64,000 nucleotides of DNA from positions 15,312,085 to 15,376,084 of the forward strand of contig NC_064043.1 of the NCBI RefSeq assembly GCF_932526225.1, given 5' to 3'. Position numbers and translations under genes: made by a program. This document shows positions 1 through 11,083 of this stretch, piece after piece; positions within the stretch are counted from its first letter, which is position 1; each line of letters begins with the position of its first letter. Under the pieces are notes generated by a model. It was not told the origin of the DNA. It made no database searches and saw nothing but the letters and a program-made list of their open reading frames with translations. Origin of the DNA: Nematostella vectensis. Its lineage: Eukaryota; Cnidaria; Anthozoa; Actiniaria; Edwardsiidae.

Positions 1-36
1 CTAGGTAGCTACAGCCTTTCCCTATATCACACTTAC

Positions 37-2963
37 CATCATAACCTTAGATTTAATCCCTTGCCATAGTGATATGGCATCATAGGGAGCTGATTCAGAT
101 GTGGTGTGCCACACCCGTATCATATTGTCCCCCACGCCTAATGCCAATGTCCCAGGGTCGAGGGGAGAGATGGCCATCGCATACACGTAACCTCCCAAGG
201 TTGCGATGGTGCAGATTTGCTGGCACCTTGCCACATCCCAAAGAATTACCTTAAGAAAGAAAAAGCAAATAAAATGGATGATTGCACAATTTTGTTGATT
301 TTTAACACAATATTTATCTGTACAATGCTATTGCAACTACTAAGCCTTTATAATAAACACCGTGACCATGCCCCAAAAAGTTATCCAATGACTGCTTTTT
401 TGAACAATTGGGCGAAATAATGTCTGAAGAAAGGATTCACATAGTTTAAAAATTTAAAATACTTTTTAAAGATGTTCTACACTTTCAAACACAATGTTAA
501 GCACATGCTGCTAGCTCCACTGCACCTGTCTGTCCATGGAGGTAGTCATTAGCTTTGTCCCACAAGGTGTGCAGGAGACATTGAATACAATCCTTGAATG
601 GCCAGATCCAAACACATGAACCTTGTCTTTTGGGCTTGGGGTGGACAGGTCCCAGAGTAACAACTCACCCCTAACAGTAAGAAACAACATTTTTAGCTAT
701 AAGAACACCTTAAGCCACTGCCAGCAAAATGTTATACCACCATCAGCAACACTTCATGATGCCAACAGCAACTCCTCCTGACTACAATAACTATAGCTCA
801 AAACCCTAACAGCAACACCTAACAACACCATCAGCAACTCCTCACAACACCACTAGCAACACCTCACAACACCACATAACACCTCACAACATAATCAGCC
901 AACAGCATTTAGCAACACAATCAGCCTGATTACCTTGAAGGTCACACCTCAGAAACAACCAGAGACACCTCACCCATAAGGGCAGATGGATCTAGTTTTT
1001 AAAACCAAAATGTCCCCTCAAAAATTTGAGTAGTTCTGTACGAGTAATTTCTTAAAGCAATGTCCCAATGACTTTAGACAGATGTACAGGTATCTCAGGT
1101 TTCGTAACTTACCCATGAGAACTAGTGATAATCTTATTGCCCAGATTTTGAGGCCAGCAGACAGACACCCACATGCGGTCTTTGCTGTGCCAGTCCTGTT
1201 GCTTGTCTCTCCATTTCTGGGTCGATCGCTTGGGTAAGTTCCAGAGTGTTATCAGCTTGCCACTTAGCGTATCCCACAACCGTATGGTCAGGTCACGAGA
1301 TCCTGAGATGAGTAGACTCCCTTGTGCATCATTTGCTTTATTTTGGAGTGGACCTGAGGCAAGGCATCAAAATTATCGCTTTGTTCTGACCAGGCGTGTA
1401 TGCGCCTATACCATCGAATGTGTACTGTACCTGGTTACAAATGGGTAAAACTATGTGTAAAAAGTGGAATTGAAATCACCACTGAAAGACAAACAGAATC
1501 CCTAAATTACCAAAGTCAAGATGTGCAAGGGGACACCATGCCAGACTATGTACATCACTCTCATGACCTAGGAGACGGTGAAGTGGGAGCATCCCTTGAG
1601 AGTCTACTTGTAGGATTACAATAAGCCCATTCTTGTACCTGTGTTTGTGGGAAAAGTCAGAGCTTTAGTGGATCTGGTAGCTGTCTCCCTGCTTCATTGC
1701 GAGCTATGGTCCCTGCAAATCTAATAACCCATCTAATGTATCTCCCCCCTAGCCATGACTATGGTCCCTTCAAATCTAATAATCCATCTAATGTATCTCC
1801 CCCATAACCATGACTATGGTCCCTGCAAATCTAATAATCCATCTAATGTATCTCCCCCATAACCATGACTATGGTCCCTGCAAATCTAATAATCCATCTA
1901 ATGTATCTCCCCCATAACCATGACTCACCCAACTGCAGCTTGTTGGCTGGACACACTTGATGACTCAACACAGAAGATGTATTCCTGGATAGGACAAGTA
2001 CTATGGACTGTGTTCTTACTATAGTACCAAGCTATCACTGTGCCCTTCTCATCAGCTGATAGAATAAGGTCTTTGACTTGTGGTGACCAGGAAATGCTGG
2101 TTACTTTTGCCTGAATGAAATAAACCAAGACATATGTTACTTTACACTATTTCAAAATCATTGTTATCCTCAGGAAGAGAATGACAGTGTATGAGAACCA
2201 ATCTTATAAATCTAGGTAGGTCATCAAGGAGCAATCATTCAACATCTTACGGGTAGGTAACAAAAATTAAAATAAAATTTTAGGAAGCCAAGATCTCTAA
2301 AAAAATATTTCAAAACCTTGGGTTATGGGAAAGACCAGAGAAAACCAAGCAATTTATTTGAATGTAAGAAAGAGAGAGAGCAGGAAAACTTTGATACCTC
2401 CCCCATACACCAGCATATCATCATCATTAACTTAATCAGCATCATCTCAGTGTAAAAATAATATAAAAACAACCCCTTTACGCCATCTACTTTTCATGTA
2501 GCATAGTTTTTGTTGCTACTGTTGTTGTTATTTTGCTATTGGTCAGAGCTTAGAGTTTGCAGTGTTCCCAGTGATTGGTACCAGCGTCAACCCCCCCCCC
2601 CCCCCCCCCTAAACCCTATTGCTATTCCTAAGTAACACTGTATGCTACCGTGTGGGTGGTATGGTTGGCCAAAACTCCCTTGGTCTCAACATCCCATAGT
2701 CGGACTGTCTTGTCATCTGCGCCGCTCGCACAAAGTCCAGGGTGTAGTGCATGAGGGCAGAAACGCACGGAGCTAACCCGGTCCGTATGCTCAGTAAATT
2801 GCCCCCTAAAAGCCGGGACCGGTCCATTAACATCTAGTAGATACACGCATTTCTTGGCGGCGAATCCGTACAGTCCTGTTATGCTGAAGTCCGTCCCTGT
2901 ACTGCAGTACCAGTTAGGTGACGCTGGAAGAACGTAGTTTGTCAGATCTGACGTGTCCGCCAT
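37..2963 (-). CDS. GEMIN5: Gemin5 homologue, 5' part (six exons, N-terminal WD40 propeller); 3' part outside window
   Basis: Gemin5 is the WD40 subunit of the SMN complex that recognises the Sm site and cap of snRNA precursors for snRNP assembly. Coding exons on the minus strand are 2963-2649, 2110-1929, 1638-1511, 1353-1113, 670-526 and 249-37. Their phases join without a stop over 408 codons. Recognised stretches (similarity recalled, not computed) are SPNWYC near residue 18, LCASGADDKTVRLWDVETK, ISWSPQVKDLILSADEKG, RLLGHESDVHSLAWCPL, SGSRDLTIRLWD, GGELLLWDL, SGHSRIVFNV, SMDRQVILWDVA and LALGVGDNMIRVWHT. The WY pair at residues 18-19 corresponds to the human W14/Y15 pair implicated in RNA binding. 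The start is the first ATG of exon 1, in an AAAATGGCGG context. The window covers about the first seven-bladed propeller of a family that is usually about 1,500 residues long. The last donor, at 36-31, is GTAAGT, so the gene continues to the left. Confidence 0.93.
1702..1922. repeat. 55-bp minisatellite, 4 copies, abutting the Gemin5 exon 2 donor
   Basis: Four nearly identical 55-bp copies beginning GACTATGGTCCCTGCAAATC lie inside Gemin5 intron 2. The array ends exactly where the exon 2 donor (GTGAGT, minus strand, 1928-1923) begins. Confidence 0.9.
2591..2609. repeat. Homopolymer C(19) tract
   Basis: Nineteen consecutive C on the plus strand lie in Gemin5 intron 1, about 38 nt downstream of the exon 1 donor. 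The Gemin5 pre-mRNA therefore carries a G19 run there. Confidence 0.9.
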
Positions 2964-3234
2964 TTTGGATCTTCCCGCGTTGGAGAGACTGGGAAGAGTC
3001 CCAGTTATATCACAGGGAACCCTCTAGAGTGCGGTTGACTGAATCTGTTTTCCTGTTTTCCATATGTTTATACAATTTCCGATCTTCTCCGTCGTCAATT
3101 TCCGATCTTCCCCGTCGTCAATTTCCGATCTTCCGGCTATCTGCTTGTTTATTTATTTTTTCTTTTTTGCATTGCTTACTATCTGGTGGGGAGCCTGTGG
3201 AGGACGAGTCAGGAAGGACTGGGTTATTTTCAAG
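2964..3234. promoter_or_regulatory. Bidirectional promoter between Gemin5 and MRPL22
   Basis: Only 271 bases separate the two divergent start codons. Each ATG sits inside a YY1-like sequence: CAAAATGGCGG reading into Gemin5 (minus strand, around 2967-2957) and CAAGATGGCGGCC reading into MRPL22 (3231-3243). YY1 motifs overlapping the start region are typical of TATA-less housekeeping promoters in animals. A short direct repeat, TTTCCGATCTTC with CCGTCGTCAA, occurs three times around 3075-3135. No TATA box is evident. Promoter function is inferred from layout and motif. Confidence 0.7.
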
Positions 3235-6200
3235 ATGGCGGCCCTGACTGGGTTATGGTGCCGAGGTATAAAGTCACTATTTGCAACTATATTATTACTA
3301 TAATATTGTATTTCATGTTTTGTTATAACATTGTATTTTGTTTGCTTTATCAGGTAATTTGCTAAATGTCGTATGTAATCAGTTGAGGTAAGAAATCATA
3401 ATCGATGATTCATAAAGGCGCGATATCGAACTTTTCTGGCACTTGATGTTTATACAATATTTATCACTCATCTAAAATCGCATATAAATCAGATATTTCT
3501 TCACAGGGTTCTTGTATCAGATATTTAGTCGATATTTTAACAAAGCTCACAAATCTAACTTCTGATATTTATCAGATCTTCTACCCTTAGATCAGCCATA
3601 AGGATAGACTCCCCGGCGTAATTAATCGATGAAAATCGATCATCGGTTTGCCAATCGATGATTAATCGATATTCACACGAAGATATTTCTTAATTTCATC
3701 GATTATCATCGGCTGTCATCGATTGACTACCCTGGCTTCGATATTATTTCATAACATTCTCCTTGGCCAACAAATATCGAAAAATACGTTTACTGAATGA
3801 CTGTCGTTGCGATTGTTGATAGTCATTAGTGGAGCTATGATTTGTTTGGAATTTGGCGGTTGTCGGAGTTTGCAACCTTGTCTATTTTATATACAGAAGG
3901 CGACAGGATAAATTCGCAGCGGCTAAAACAGCTTAAAATGGCAAATAATGGCGGGTTTGAGTAGCAGCAATGTCAAGCTACTGTTTTATTTTCAAATCAG
4001 CATATTTATTTCAACGAGATTTGTTCGCTCATACAAACTCTGTAATAAACATATACTCGCCGTGAGCCTGGGCTACCTGTGATTAGTGGAGCTATGATTT
4101 GTTAAATTAATAGAAATGCTCTTTAATGTTCTGCTCGTTTTGTCGACAGAGATCATAGCAGGCCGCTAGCTTCACTCATCTTGCCACCCAAGCTCGGCTC
4201 GGATTACGCGTTTACTCTGACAATATAAATGGCATTCATTCTTTTATTCAAAGATCCACAAGGGTCCGTCAAAGGGAAAGGGGGTGGGCCAGCGAAGCCT
4301 GGAAAAGGACCAGCGACATGTTTCATTACAGCTAATCTCTGTTATTATAATCTGTATAATCAGAGAGGCTTATAACTCTGTTGCTGCCCGTTTCAAAAAG
4401 GTATCATTAAGGGCCTTTAACAATTAACGTATACTAAATAAATGATACATTTGTACTCTTTTATGTTCTTTGCGATCATTCAGATCATATTTAATGAAAA
4501 TCGATGAAAATTGATTAACATTGATATTAATCGATCATGGTACCATCATCGATTACTAATCGATGAAAGGTCACAAATTCGCAGATCTTCGATTAACCAT
4601 CGATTTCCAATATTAATCGATTGATTAGCATCAATTGATTTTGATTGATATCGATTTTCATCGATTATCGGTTTCATTGATTAACTACGCCGGGTAGACT
4701 TGTTCTACAAATGTGACAGTCAAAGTAGATTTTGTAGTTGAATATCCGATAATATCGAGGGGTCCAGCAGAGAGAACAAAGGAATCTCTATAGATATCTA
4801 GTAGATTCTAATAAGATAATCTCCGATGATATCGGAATATCGAGGGGTCCAGCATAGGTGAGGGGAATATCTAAATAGACATCTAGTAGATTCTAATAAG
4901 ATAATCTCAGATAATACCACAATATCGAGGGGTAAAGCAGATGGAAGAAGAGGATCTAAATAGACATCTAGTAGATTCTAATAAAATAACCTCAGATAAT
5001 ATCACAATATCGAGGGTCCAGCAAAGGGAAGAAGGGTATCTAAATAGACATCTAGTAGATAATAATAAGATAATCTCAGATAATATCACAATATCGAGGG
5101 GTAAAGCAGATGTAAGGAGAGGATCTAAATAGACGAGTAAGTACGCAGCTGCTTTGTCTCCTATTATCTTTGTTCAACAAAGGAGTTCTTTTGTCTCTAT
5201 TCTTCTTGTTCTTTGTGTCAAGGTGTGGATATTGTTCATTTGCCCAATCAAATTGCAGCTTGTAAGAGCTGCGTACTGACCCAAATAGACATCTAGTAGA
5301 TTCTAATAAAATTATCTCCGATAATATCACAATATCGAGGGTCCAGCAGAGGGAAGGAGGGTATCTAAATTGACATCTAGTAGATGATAATAAGATAATC
5401 TCCGATAATATCACAATATCGAGGGTCCAGCAGAGGGAATGAGGGTATCGGTATAGACATCTAGTAGATTCTAATAAAATAATCTCCGATAATATAACAA
5501 TATCGAGGGGTAGAGCAGATGGAAGGAGAGGATCTAAATAGACATCTATTAGATTCTAATAAGATAATCTCCGATAATATCACAATATTGAGGGGTAGAG
5601 CAGATGGAAGGAGAGGATCTAAATAGACATCTAGTAGATTCTAATAAAATAATCTCCGATAATATCACAATATCGAGGGGTCCAGCAGAGGGAAGGAGGG
5701 TATCTAAATAGACATCTAGTAGAAAATAATAAGATAATCTCCGATAATATCACAATATCGAGGGGTAGAGCAGATGGAAGGAGAGGATCTAAATAGACAT
5801 CTAGTAGATTCTAATAAAATAATCTCCGATAATATCACAATATCGAGGGGTCCAGCAGAGGGAAGGAGGGTATCTAAATAGACATCTAGTAGAAAATAAT
5901 AAGATAATCTCAGATAATATCACAATATCGAGGGGTAGAGCAGATGGAAGGAGAGGATCTAAATAGACATCTAGTGGATGATAAAAAGATAATCTCCGAT
6001 AATATCACAATATCAAGGGAAGAGGATAGGAGAGGAAAGCGGTCTAACCACTATCTAATAGCACGTAATTAGAGGAAAACAATGATAATATGCTAATCTC
6101 AATATCAGATATCAGTGATAATGTTTGATATCGCGCCTATCTCATTCTCAATGTGGTGTTATGCAGTGGAGTCTAATACAAGCAATTAGATCAGCATTCA

Positions 6201-9200
6201 TTAGGTTTATTTTATTTCATTTGCAGGAACCTAGCCCTTGCCCAAGGACCCGCCGCTAGACTCCACACAAGTGTGTCACGTCCAGCTACCTTTTCCATCA
6301 GCCGTGCTGTTTGGGGCAAAACACCGGCAGAAATTGAGGAAGAAAAAGGCGTTCCTGAGCCAGAGAAACAGGTTGGAAAATGAGATTGTGAGGCATGAGT
6401 ATATCATAGGCAGCCCCTTGTCATTCTTGTATTGGCCATGGGGAGACATCCGTCTTGAGCTGCAAACAGCCTCTCTCTCTTCTCCCCCTGCCCCTCTATG
6501 AAGTAGCTGAGGATTGTATATAATTATCTTATTAACTTTCTTAAGTTGACTCATACTTAAGTTAATTTTCTGTTACATTCCTTATAAGGACTAGCTAAAC
6601 TTCTTTGGGAAATTCTTTGGAAATTATGAAATGGAAGAATGTGTTACCCTGTGTCACCTGAATGTTGTGTTACCACCAAATTTTGGTTTGACTGTTTTGG
6701 TGTGATTTGAGTTCTTCAAAAATGCAGCTTTTTAGTTGACAGTGTTATTTATTCAATACACCCCCTTTCCCCCTTTAACAAAATTGAACACCTTGAACAT
6801 TCATGCACTCTGTGTTAGCATTACATCACACACAATATTCCTATGTGTGAGGAAGGGGGAGTCTGGGAAAATAATGACACATTCTAGCACACCAAATTGT
6901 TCCACAATAGGTTTTGACCAGGAATGTAACTAAGTAATATTGAGCTGGTTTAGGAAAACGGAACTGGTTTCAGAAATACCAAAGGGATATTGAACTGCTT
7001 AAACACATATTATCATCCACAGAGTATACACCATTGTAGACGGAGTGTGAGAAGCGGCCCAAGGAAAATGAACCTTGTGGCTCGGCAGATCCGCGGACTG
7101 TCTGTTACTGAAGCCATCAAGCAGATGGAATTCTCCCCAAAGAAAGCAGCAACTACTGTGAAAGAGGTACTTGTACCAGCACTGCATTATTAAATAGGGG
7201 AAGAATAAGGAATCTTGTAGAAATAGAAAAATCTGAGAAAAATTTGAAAGTGGGTGGGTGGGTCAATGCCAACTTGGCAAATAAAAACTAAATTGAAAAA
7301 TCAGAAAATAAATGACTTAAGGTCCCTTATGCTATTGTCATCGCCATTTAAAAGCACAGAAACACACACAAAAAACAAGAAAATAAGATAAAAAATCAGA
7401 TTGAGAGAAAAAAGTAAAAAAAAGCTAGTCATAGTGGTGTCTGTTGAATCAGACCTAGAAGTACTGGATAGTCGGACTTTATCTTCCTCGTGTTAATGCT
7501 AGAGCAGTGTACACTGGGTCCTTATTGTGTATGTGGTGGTCCTTATTATCTGGGTCCTTACTGTGTATGTGATAGTCCTTGTAGTATCTGGGTCCTTACT
7601 GTGTATGTGGTGGTCCTTATTATCTGGGTCCCTACTGTGTATGTGGTGGTCCTTATTATCTGGGTCCTTACTGTGTATGTGATGGTCCTTGTAGTATATG
7701 GGTCCTTACTGTGTATGTGGTGGTCCCTTCTGTGTATGTGGTGGTCCTTATTATCTGGGTCCTTACTGTGTATGTGATGGTCCTTATTATCTGGGTCCTT
7801 ATTGTGTATGTGATGGTCCCTTCTGTGTATGTGGTGGTCCTTGTAGTATCTGGGTCCTTACTGTGTATGTGGTGGTCCTAATTATCTGGGTCCTTACTGT
7901 GTATGTGGTGGTCCTTATTATCTGGGTCCTTACTGTTTATGTAATGGTCCTTATTATCTGGGTACTTACTGTGTATGTGGTGGTCCTTATTATCTGGGTA
8001 CTTACTGTGTATGTGATGGTCCTTATTATCTGGGTCCTTACTGTGTATGTGATGGTCCTTATTATCTGGGTCCTTATTGTGTATGTGATGGTCCCTTCTG
8101 TGTGTGTGATGGTCCTTGTAGTATCTGGGTCCTTACTGTGTATGTGGTGGTCCTTATTATCTGGGTCCTTACTGTGTATGTGATGGTCCTTATTATCTGG
8201 GTCCTTACTGTGTATGTGATGGTCCTTGTAGTATCTGGGTCCTTACTGTGTATGTGGTGGCCCTTATTATCTGGGTCCTTACTGTGTATGTGATGGTCCT
8301 TGTAGTATCTGGGTCCTTACTGTGTATGTGTTGGTCCTTATTATCTGAGTCCTTACTGTGTATGTGGTGGTCCTTATTATTTGGGTCCCTACTGTGTATG
8401 TGATGGTCCTTGTAGTATCTGGGTCCTTACTGTGTATGTGGTGGTCCTTATTATCTGGGTCCTTACTGTGTATGTGGTGGCCCTTATTATCTGGGTCCTT
8501 ACTGTGTATGTGATGGTCCTTGTAGTATCTGGGTCCTTACTGTGTATGTGTTGGTCCTTATTATCTGAGTCCTTACTGTGTATGTGGTGGTCCTTATTAT
8601 CTGGGTCCTTACTGTGTATGTGATGGTCCTTGTAGTATCTGGGTACTTACTGTGTATGTGGTGGTCCTTATTATCTGGGTCCTTACTGTGTATGTGGTGG
8701 TCCTTATTATCTGGGTCCTTACTGTGTATGTGGTGGTCCTTATTATCTGGGTCCTTACTGTGTGTGTGGTGGTCCTTATTATCTGGGTCCTTACTTTGTA
8801 TGTGGTGGTCCTTATAATCTGGGTCCTTACTGTGTATGTGGTGGTCCTTATTATCTGGGTCCTTACTGTGTATGTGATGGTCCTTGTAGTATCTGGGTCC
8901 TTACTGTGTATGTGGTGGTCCTTATTATCTGGGTCCTTACTGTGTATGTGGTGGTCCTTATTATCTGGGTCCTTACTGTGTATGTGATGGTCCTTGTAGT
9001 ATCTGGGTCCTTACTGTGTATGTGGTGGTCCTTATTATCTGAGTCCTTACTGTGTATGTGATGGTCCTTGTAGTATCTGGGTCCTTACTGTGTATGTGGT
9101 GGTCCTTATTATCTGAGTCCTTACTGTGTATGTGGTGGTCCTTATTATCTGGGTCCTTACTGTGTATGTGTTGGTCCTTATTATTTGGGTCCCTACTGTG

Positions 9201-11083
9201 TATGTGTTGGTCCTTATTATCTGGGTCCTTACTGTGTATGTGATGGTCCTTATTATCTGGGTTCTTACTGTGTATGTGGTGGTCCTTATTATCTGGGTAC
9301 TTACTGTGTATGTGGTGGTCCTTATAATCTGGGTCCTTATTTGTGTATGTGATGGTCCTTATTATTTGGGTCCCTACTGTGTATGTGGTGGTCCTTATTA
9401 TCTGGGTCCTTACTGTGTATGTGGTGGTCCTTATTATCTGGGTCCTTACTGTGTATGTGGTGGTTCTTATTATCTGCGTCCTTATCATGTATGTGGTGGT
9501 CCTTATTATCTGGGTACTTACTGTGTATGTGATGGTCCTTATTATCTGGGTACTTACTGTGTATGTGGTGGTCCTTATTATCTGGGTCCTTATTTGTGTA
9601 TGTGGTGGTCCTTATTATCTGGGTCCTTACTGTGTATGTGGTGGTCCTTGTAGTATCTGGGTCCTTACTGTGTATGTGGTGGTCCTTATTATCTGAGTCC
9701 TTACTGTGTATGTGGTGGTCCTTATTATCTGGGTCCTTACTGTGTATGTGTTGGTCCTTATTATTTGGGTCCCTACTGTGTATGTGTTGGTCCTTATTAT
9801 CTGGGTCCTTACTGTGTATGTGATGGTCCTTATTATCTGGGTTCTTACTGTGTATGTGGTGGTCCTTATTATCTGGGTACTTACTGTGTATGTGGTGGTC
9901 CTTATTATCTGGGTCCTTATTTGTGTATGTGATGGTCCTTATTATTTGGGTCCCTACTGTGTATGTGGTGGTCCTTATTATCTGGGTCCTTACTGTGTAT
10001 GTGGTGGTCCTTATTATCTGGGTCCTTACTGTGTATGTGGTGGTCCTTATTATCTGCGTCCTTATCATGTATGTGGTGGTCCTTATTATCTGGGTACTTA
10101 CTGTGTATGTGGTGGTCCTTATTATCTGGGTACTTACTGTGTATGTGGTGGTCCTTATTATCTGGGTCCTTATTTGTGTTCGGTTTTCCATGTTAGGTGT
10201 TACAGGAGGCACAAAACACGGCCCAGAGGAACTATGGCATAGAGGATAAGGAAAACTTGTGGGTTGGTAAGTGATGCTAAATGATATTGAGGATAAGGAA
10301 AACTTGTGGGTTTGTAAGTGATGCTAAATGATATTGAGGATAAGGAAAACTTGTAGGTTGGTAAGTGATGCTAAATGATATTGAGGATAAGGAAAACTTG
10401 TGGGTTGGTAAGTGATGCTAAATGATATTGAGCTTTGATCTGACAATAAGCCTAGAGAGGAGAAATAGAGTCAAACTCATGGTCATCACACTATACTTGC
10501 TTGTTATTTATTTTATTTTAAATTGCTTACCGCATGCTAGCCGTTAAACACCCCGTGTCTGACTTGCATGACGGAGTTCAGTAGGCCATGAAACAAGAGC
10601 AATATGAAAGTTCAGTAGTGAGTTAACTCACTTGAATCACGGCGAATTTCAATACATCCTACATTAAAAAGGCACAATTCTTTTTTTTAAATTTATAGTT
10701 GGCGAGTTGTATTTTAAAAAATGATGAGAGTTTTTTTTAATATCCAAAACAAAACCAAATAGGGTTACGCAGTTCAGTGTTTCAGTGTCACGCAGTTCGA
10801 ATGTTTGGACTCTTTAACTTGAGTTCACACCAGCCTGAGCTTACTTTTCTCTCATCCTCCAGCTGAATCGTATGTCGGCAAGGGCAAGTACTTCAAGAAG
10901 CTCCGCTACCACGCCCGGGGCCGGTTTGGAATCGAGCATGTGCATTACTCGCACTATTTCCTGGTGCTGCGAGAAGGACCACTACTGGGGAAAAACAAAC
11001 GACGCAGACTTAGACACATGACAGAACTCGAGGAGATCCGTAGACACCCTAGGCGCATCCAAAACTCCTTGGCTTGGTGGTAG
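3235..11083 (+). CDS. MRPL22: Mitochondrial large ribosomal subunit protein uL22m (MRPL22), five exons
   Basis: This is a structural protein of the mitochondrial ribosome near the peptide exit tunnel. Proposed exons are 3235-3265, 6235-6371, 7023-7166, 10197-10266 and 10863-11083. They sum to 603 nt, or 200 residues plus TAG; human MRPL22 is 206. Diagnostic stretches are IHHCRRSVRSGPRKMNLVAR, QIRGLSVTEAIKQMEFSPKK, VKEVLQEAQNTAQRNYGIED and YFKKLRYHARGRFGIEHVHY. Residues 1-30 look like a mitochondrial presequence. Exons 2 to 5 are firm. The exon 1/2 junction is not: the donor GAG|GTATAA with acceptor CTAG at 6234 keeps the frame, whereas the stronger acceptor TTTGCAG at 6226 would need a different donor. 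Intron 1 (2,969 bp) and intron 3 (3,030 bp) are mostly repeats. Confidence 0.9.
3606..3740. repeat. ATCGAT-rich patch with partly palindromic ends (MITE-like)
   Basis: ATCGAT or close variants occur about eight times in 130 bp. The left edge reads CCCCGGCGTAATTAATCGAT. The right edge (GATTGACTACCCTGG) is a diverged inverse of it. It lies in MRPL22 intron 1. A mobile-element origin is inferred. Confidence 0.45.
4493..4700. repeat. Second ATCGAT-rich patch ending GATTAACTACGCCGGG
   Basis: Same composition as the patch at 3606-3740. Its right end is the inverse of that patch's left end (CCCGGCGTAATTAATC against CCCGGCGTAGTTAATC), so 3606-4700 may be a single element of about 1.1 kb. A direct repeat, TAGTGGAGCTATGATTTGTT, occurs inside it at about 3828 and 4085. 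No coding potential is seen. Confidence 0.45.
4740..6020. repeat. 85-bp minisatellite, about 14 copies, in MRPL22 intron 1
   Basis: Units share TAAATAGACATCTAGTAGAT, TAATCTCCGATAATATCACA and ATATCGAGGGGT. Variants alternate between TCCAGCAGAGGGAAGGAGGG and TAGAGCAGATGGAAGGAGAG, giving a two-type pattern. The array is interrupted once, by the element at 5135-5282. Confidence 0.9.
5135..5282. mobile_element. 148-bp MITE with 16-bp inverted ends and 8-bp target duplication (hAT-like), inserted in the 85-bp array
   Basis: The left end GAGTAAGTACGCAGCT and the inverse of the right end, GGGTCAGTACGCAGCT, match at 14 of 16 positions. AAATAGAC flanks both sides (5127-5134 and 5283-5290) as a perfect 8-bp duplication of satellite sequence. 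The short size, lack of coding capacity and 8-bp duplication fit a non-autonomous hAT-superfamily element. The superfamily call is inference. Confidence 0.75.
7505..10181. repeat. Approx. 36-bp satellite (over 70 copies) filling MRPL22 intron 3
   Basis: The unit is GGTCCTTATTATCTGGGTCC followed by TTACTGTGTATGTGGT, with variants TTGTAGTATCTGGG, GATGGTCC and GTTGGTCC. Blocks around 9083-9650 and 9661-10181 are near copies offset by about 578-580 bp, a recent internal segmental duplication. The array ends only about 15 nt before the exon 4 acceptor. Reading frames across it are repeat artefacts. Confidence 0.93.
10242..10429. repeat. 47-bp tandem repeat x4 that copies the end of MRPL22 exon 4 with its donor site
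   Basis: Unit: GAGGATAAGGAAAACTTGTG, GGTTGGTAAGTGATGCTAAA, TGATATT. The first copy is the last 25 nt of exon 4 plus the first 22 nt of intron 4. Three further copies follow in the intron, each retaining G|GTAAGT. Confidence 0.92.

Noticed and set aside
7490..10249. Several open frames (VYVVVLIIWVLT, IIRTTTYTVRTQ and similar) in the 36-bp satellite
   Set aside because: Intronic satellite of MRPL22; repeats read open on both strands.
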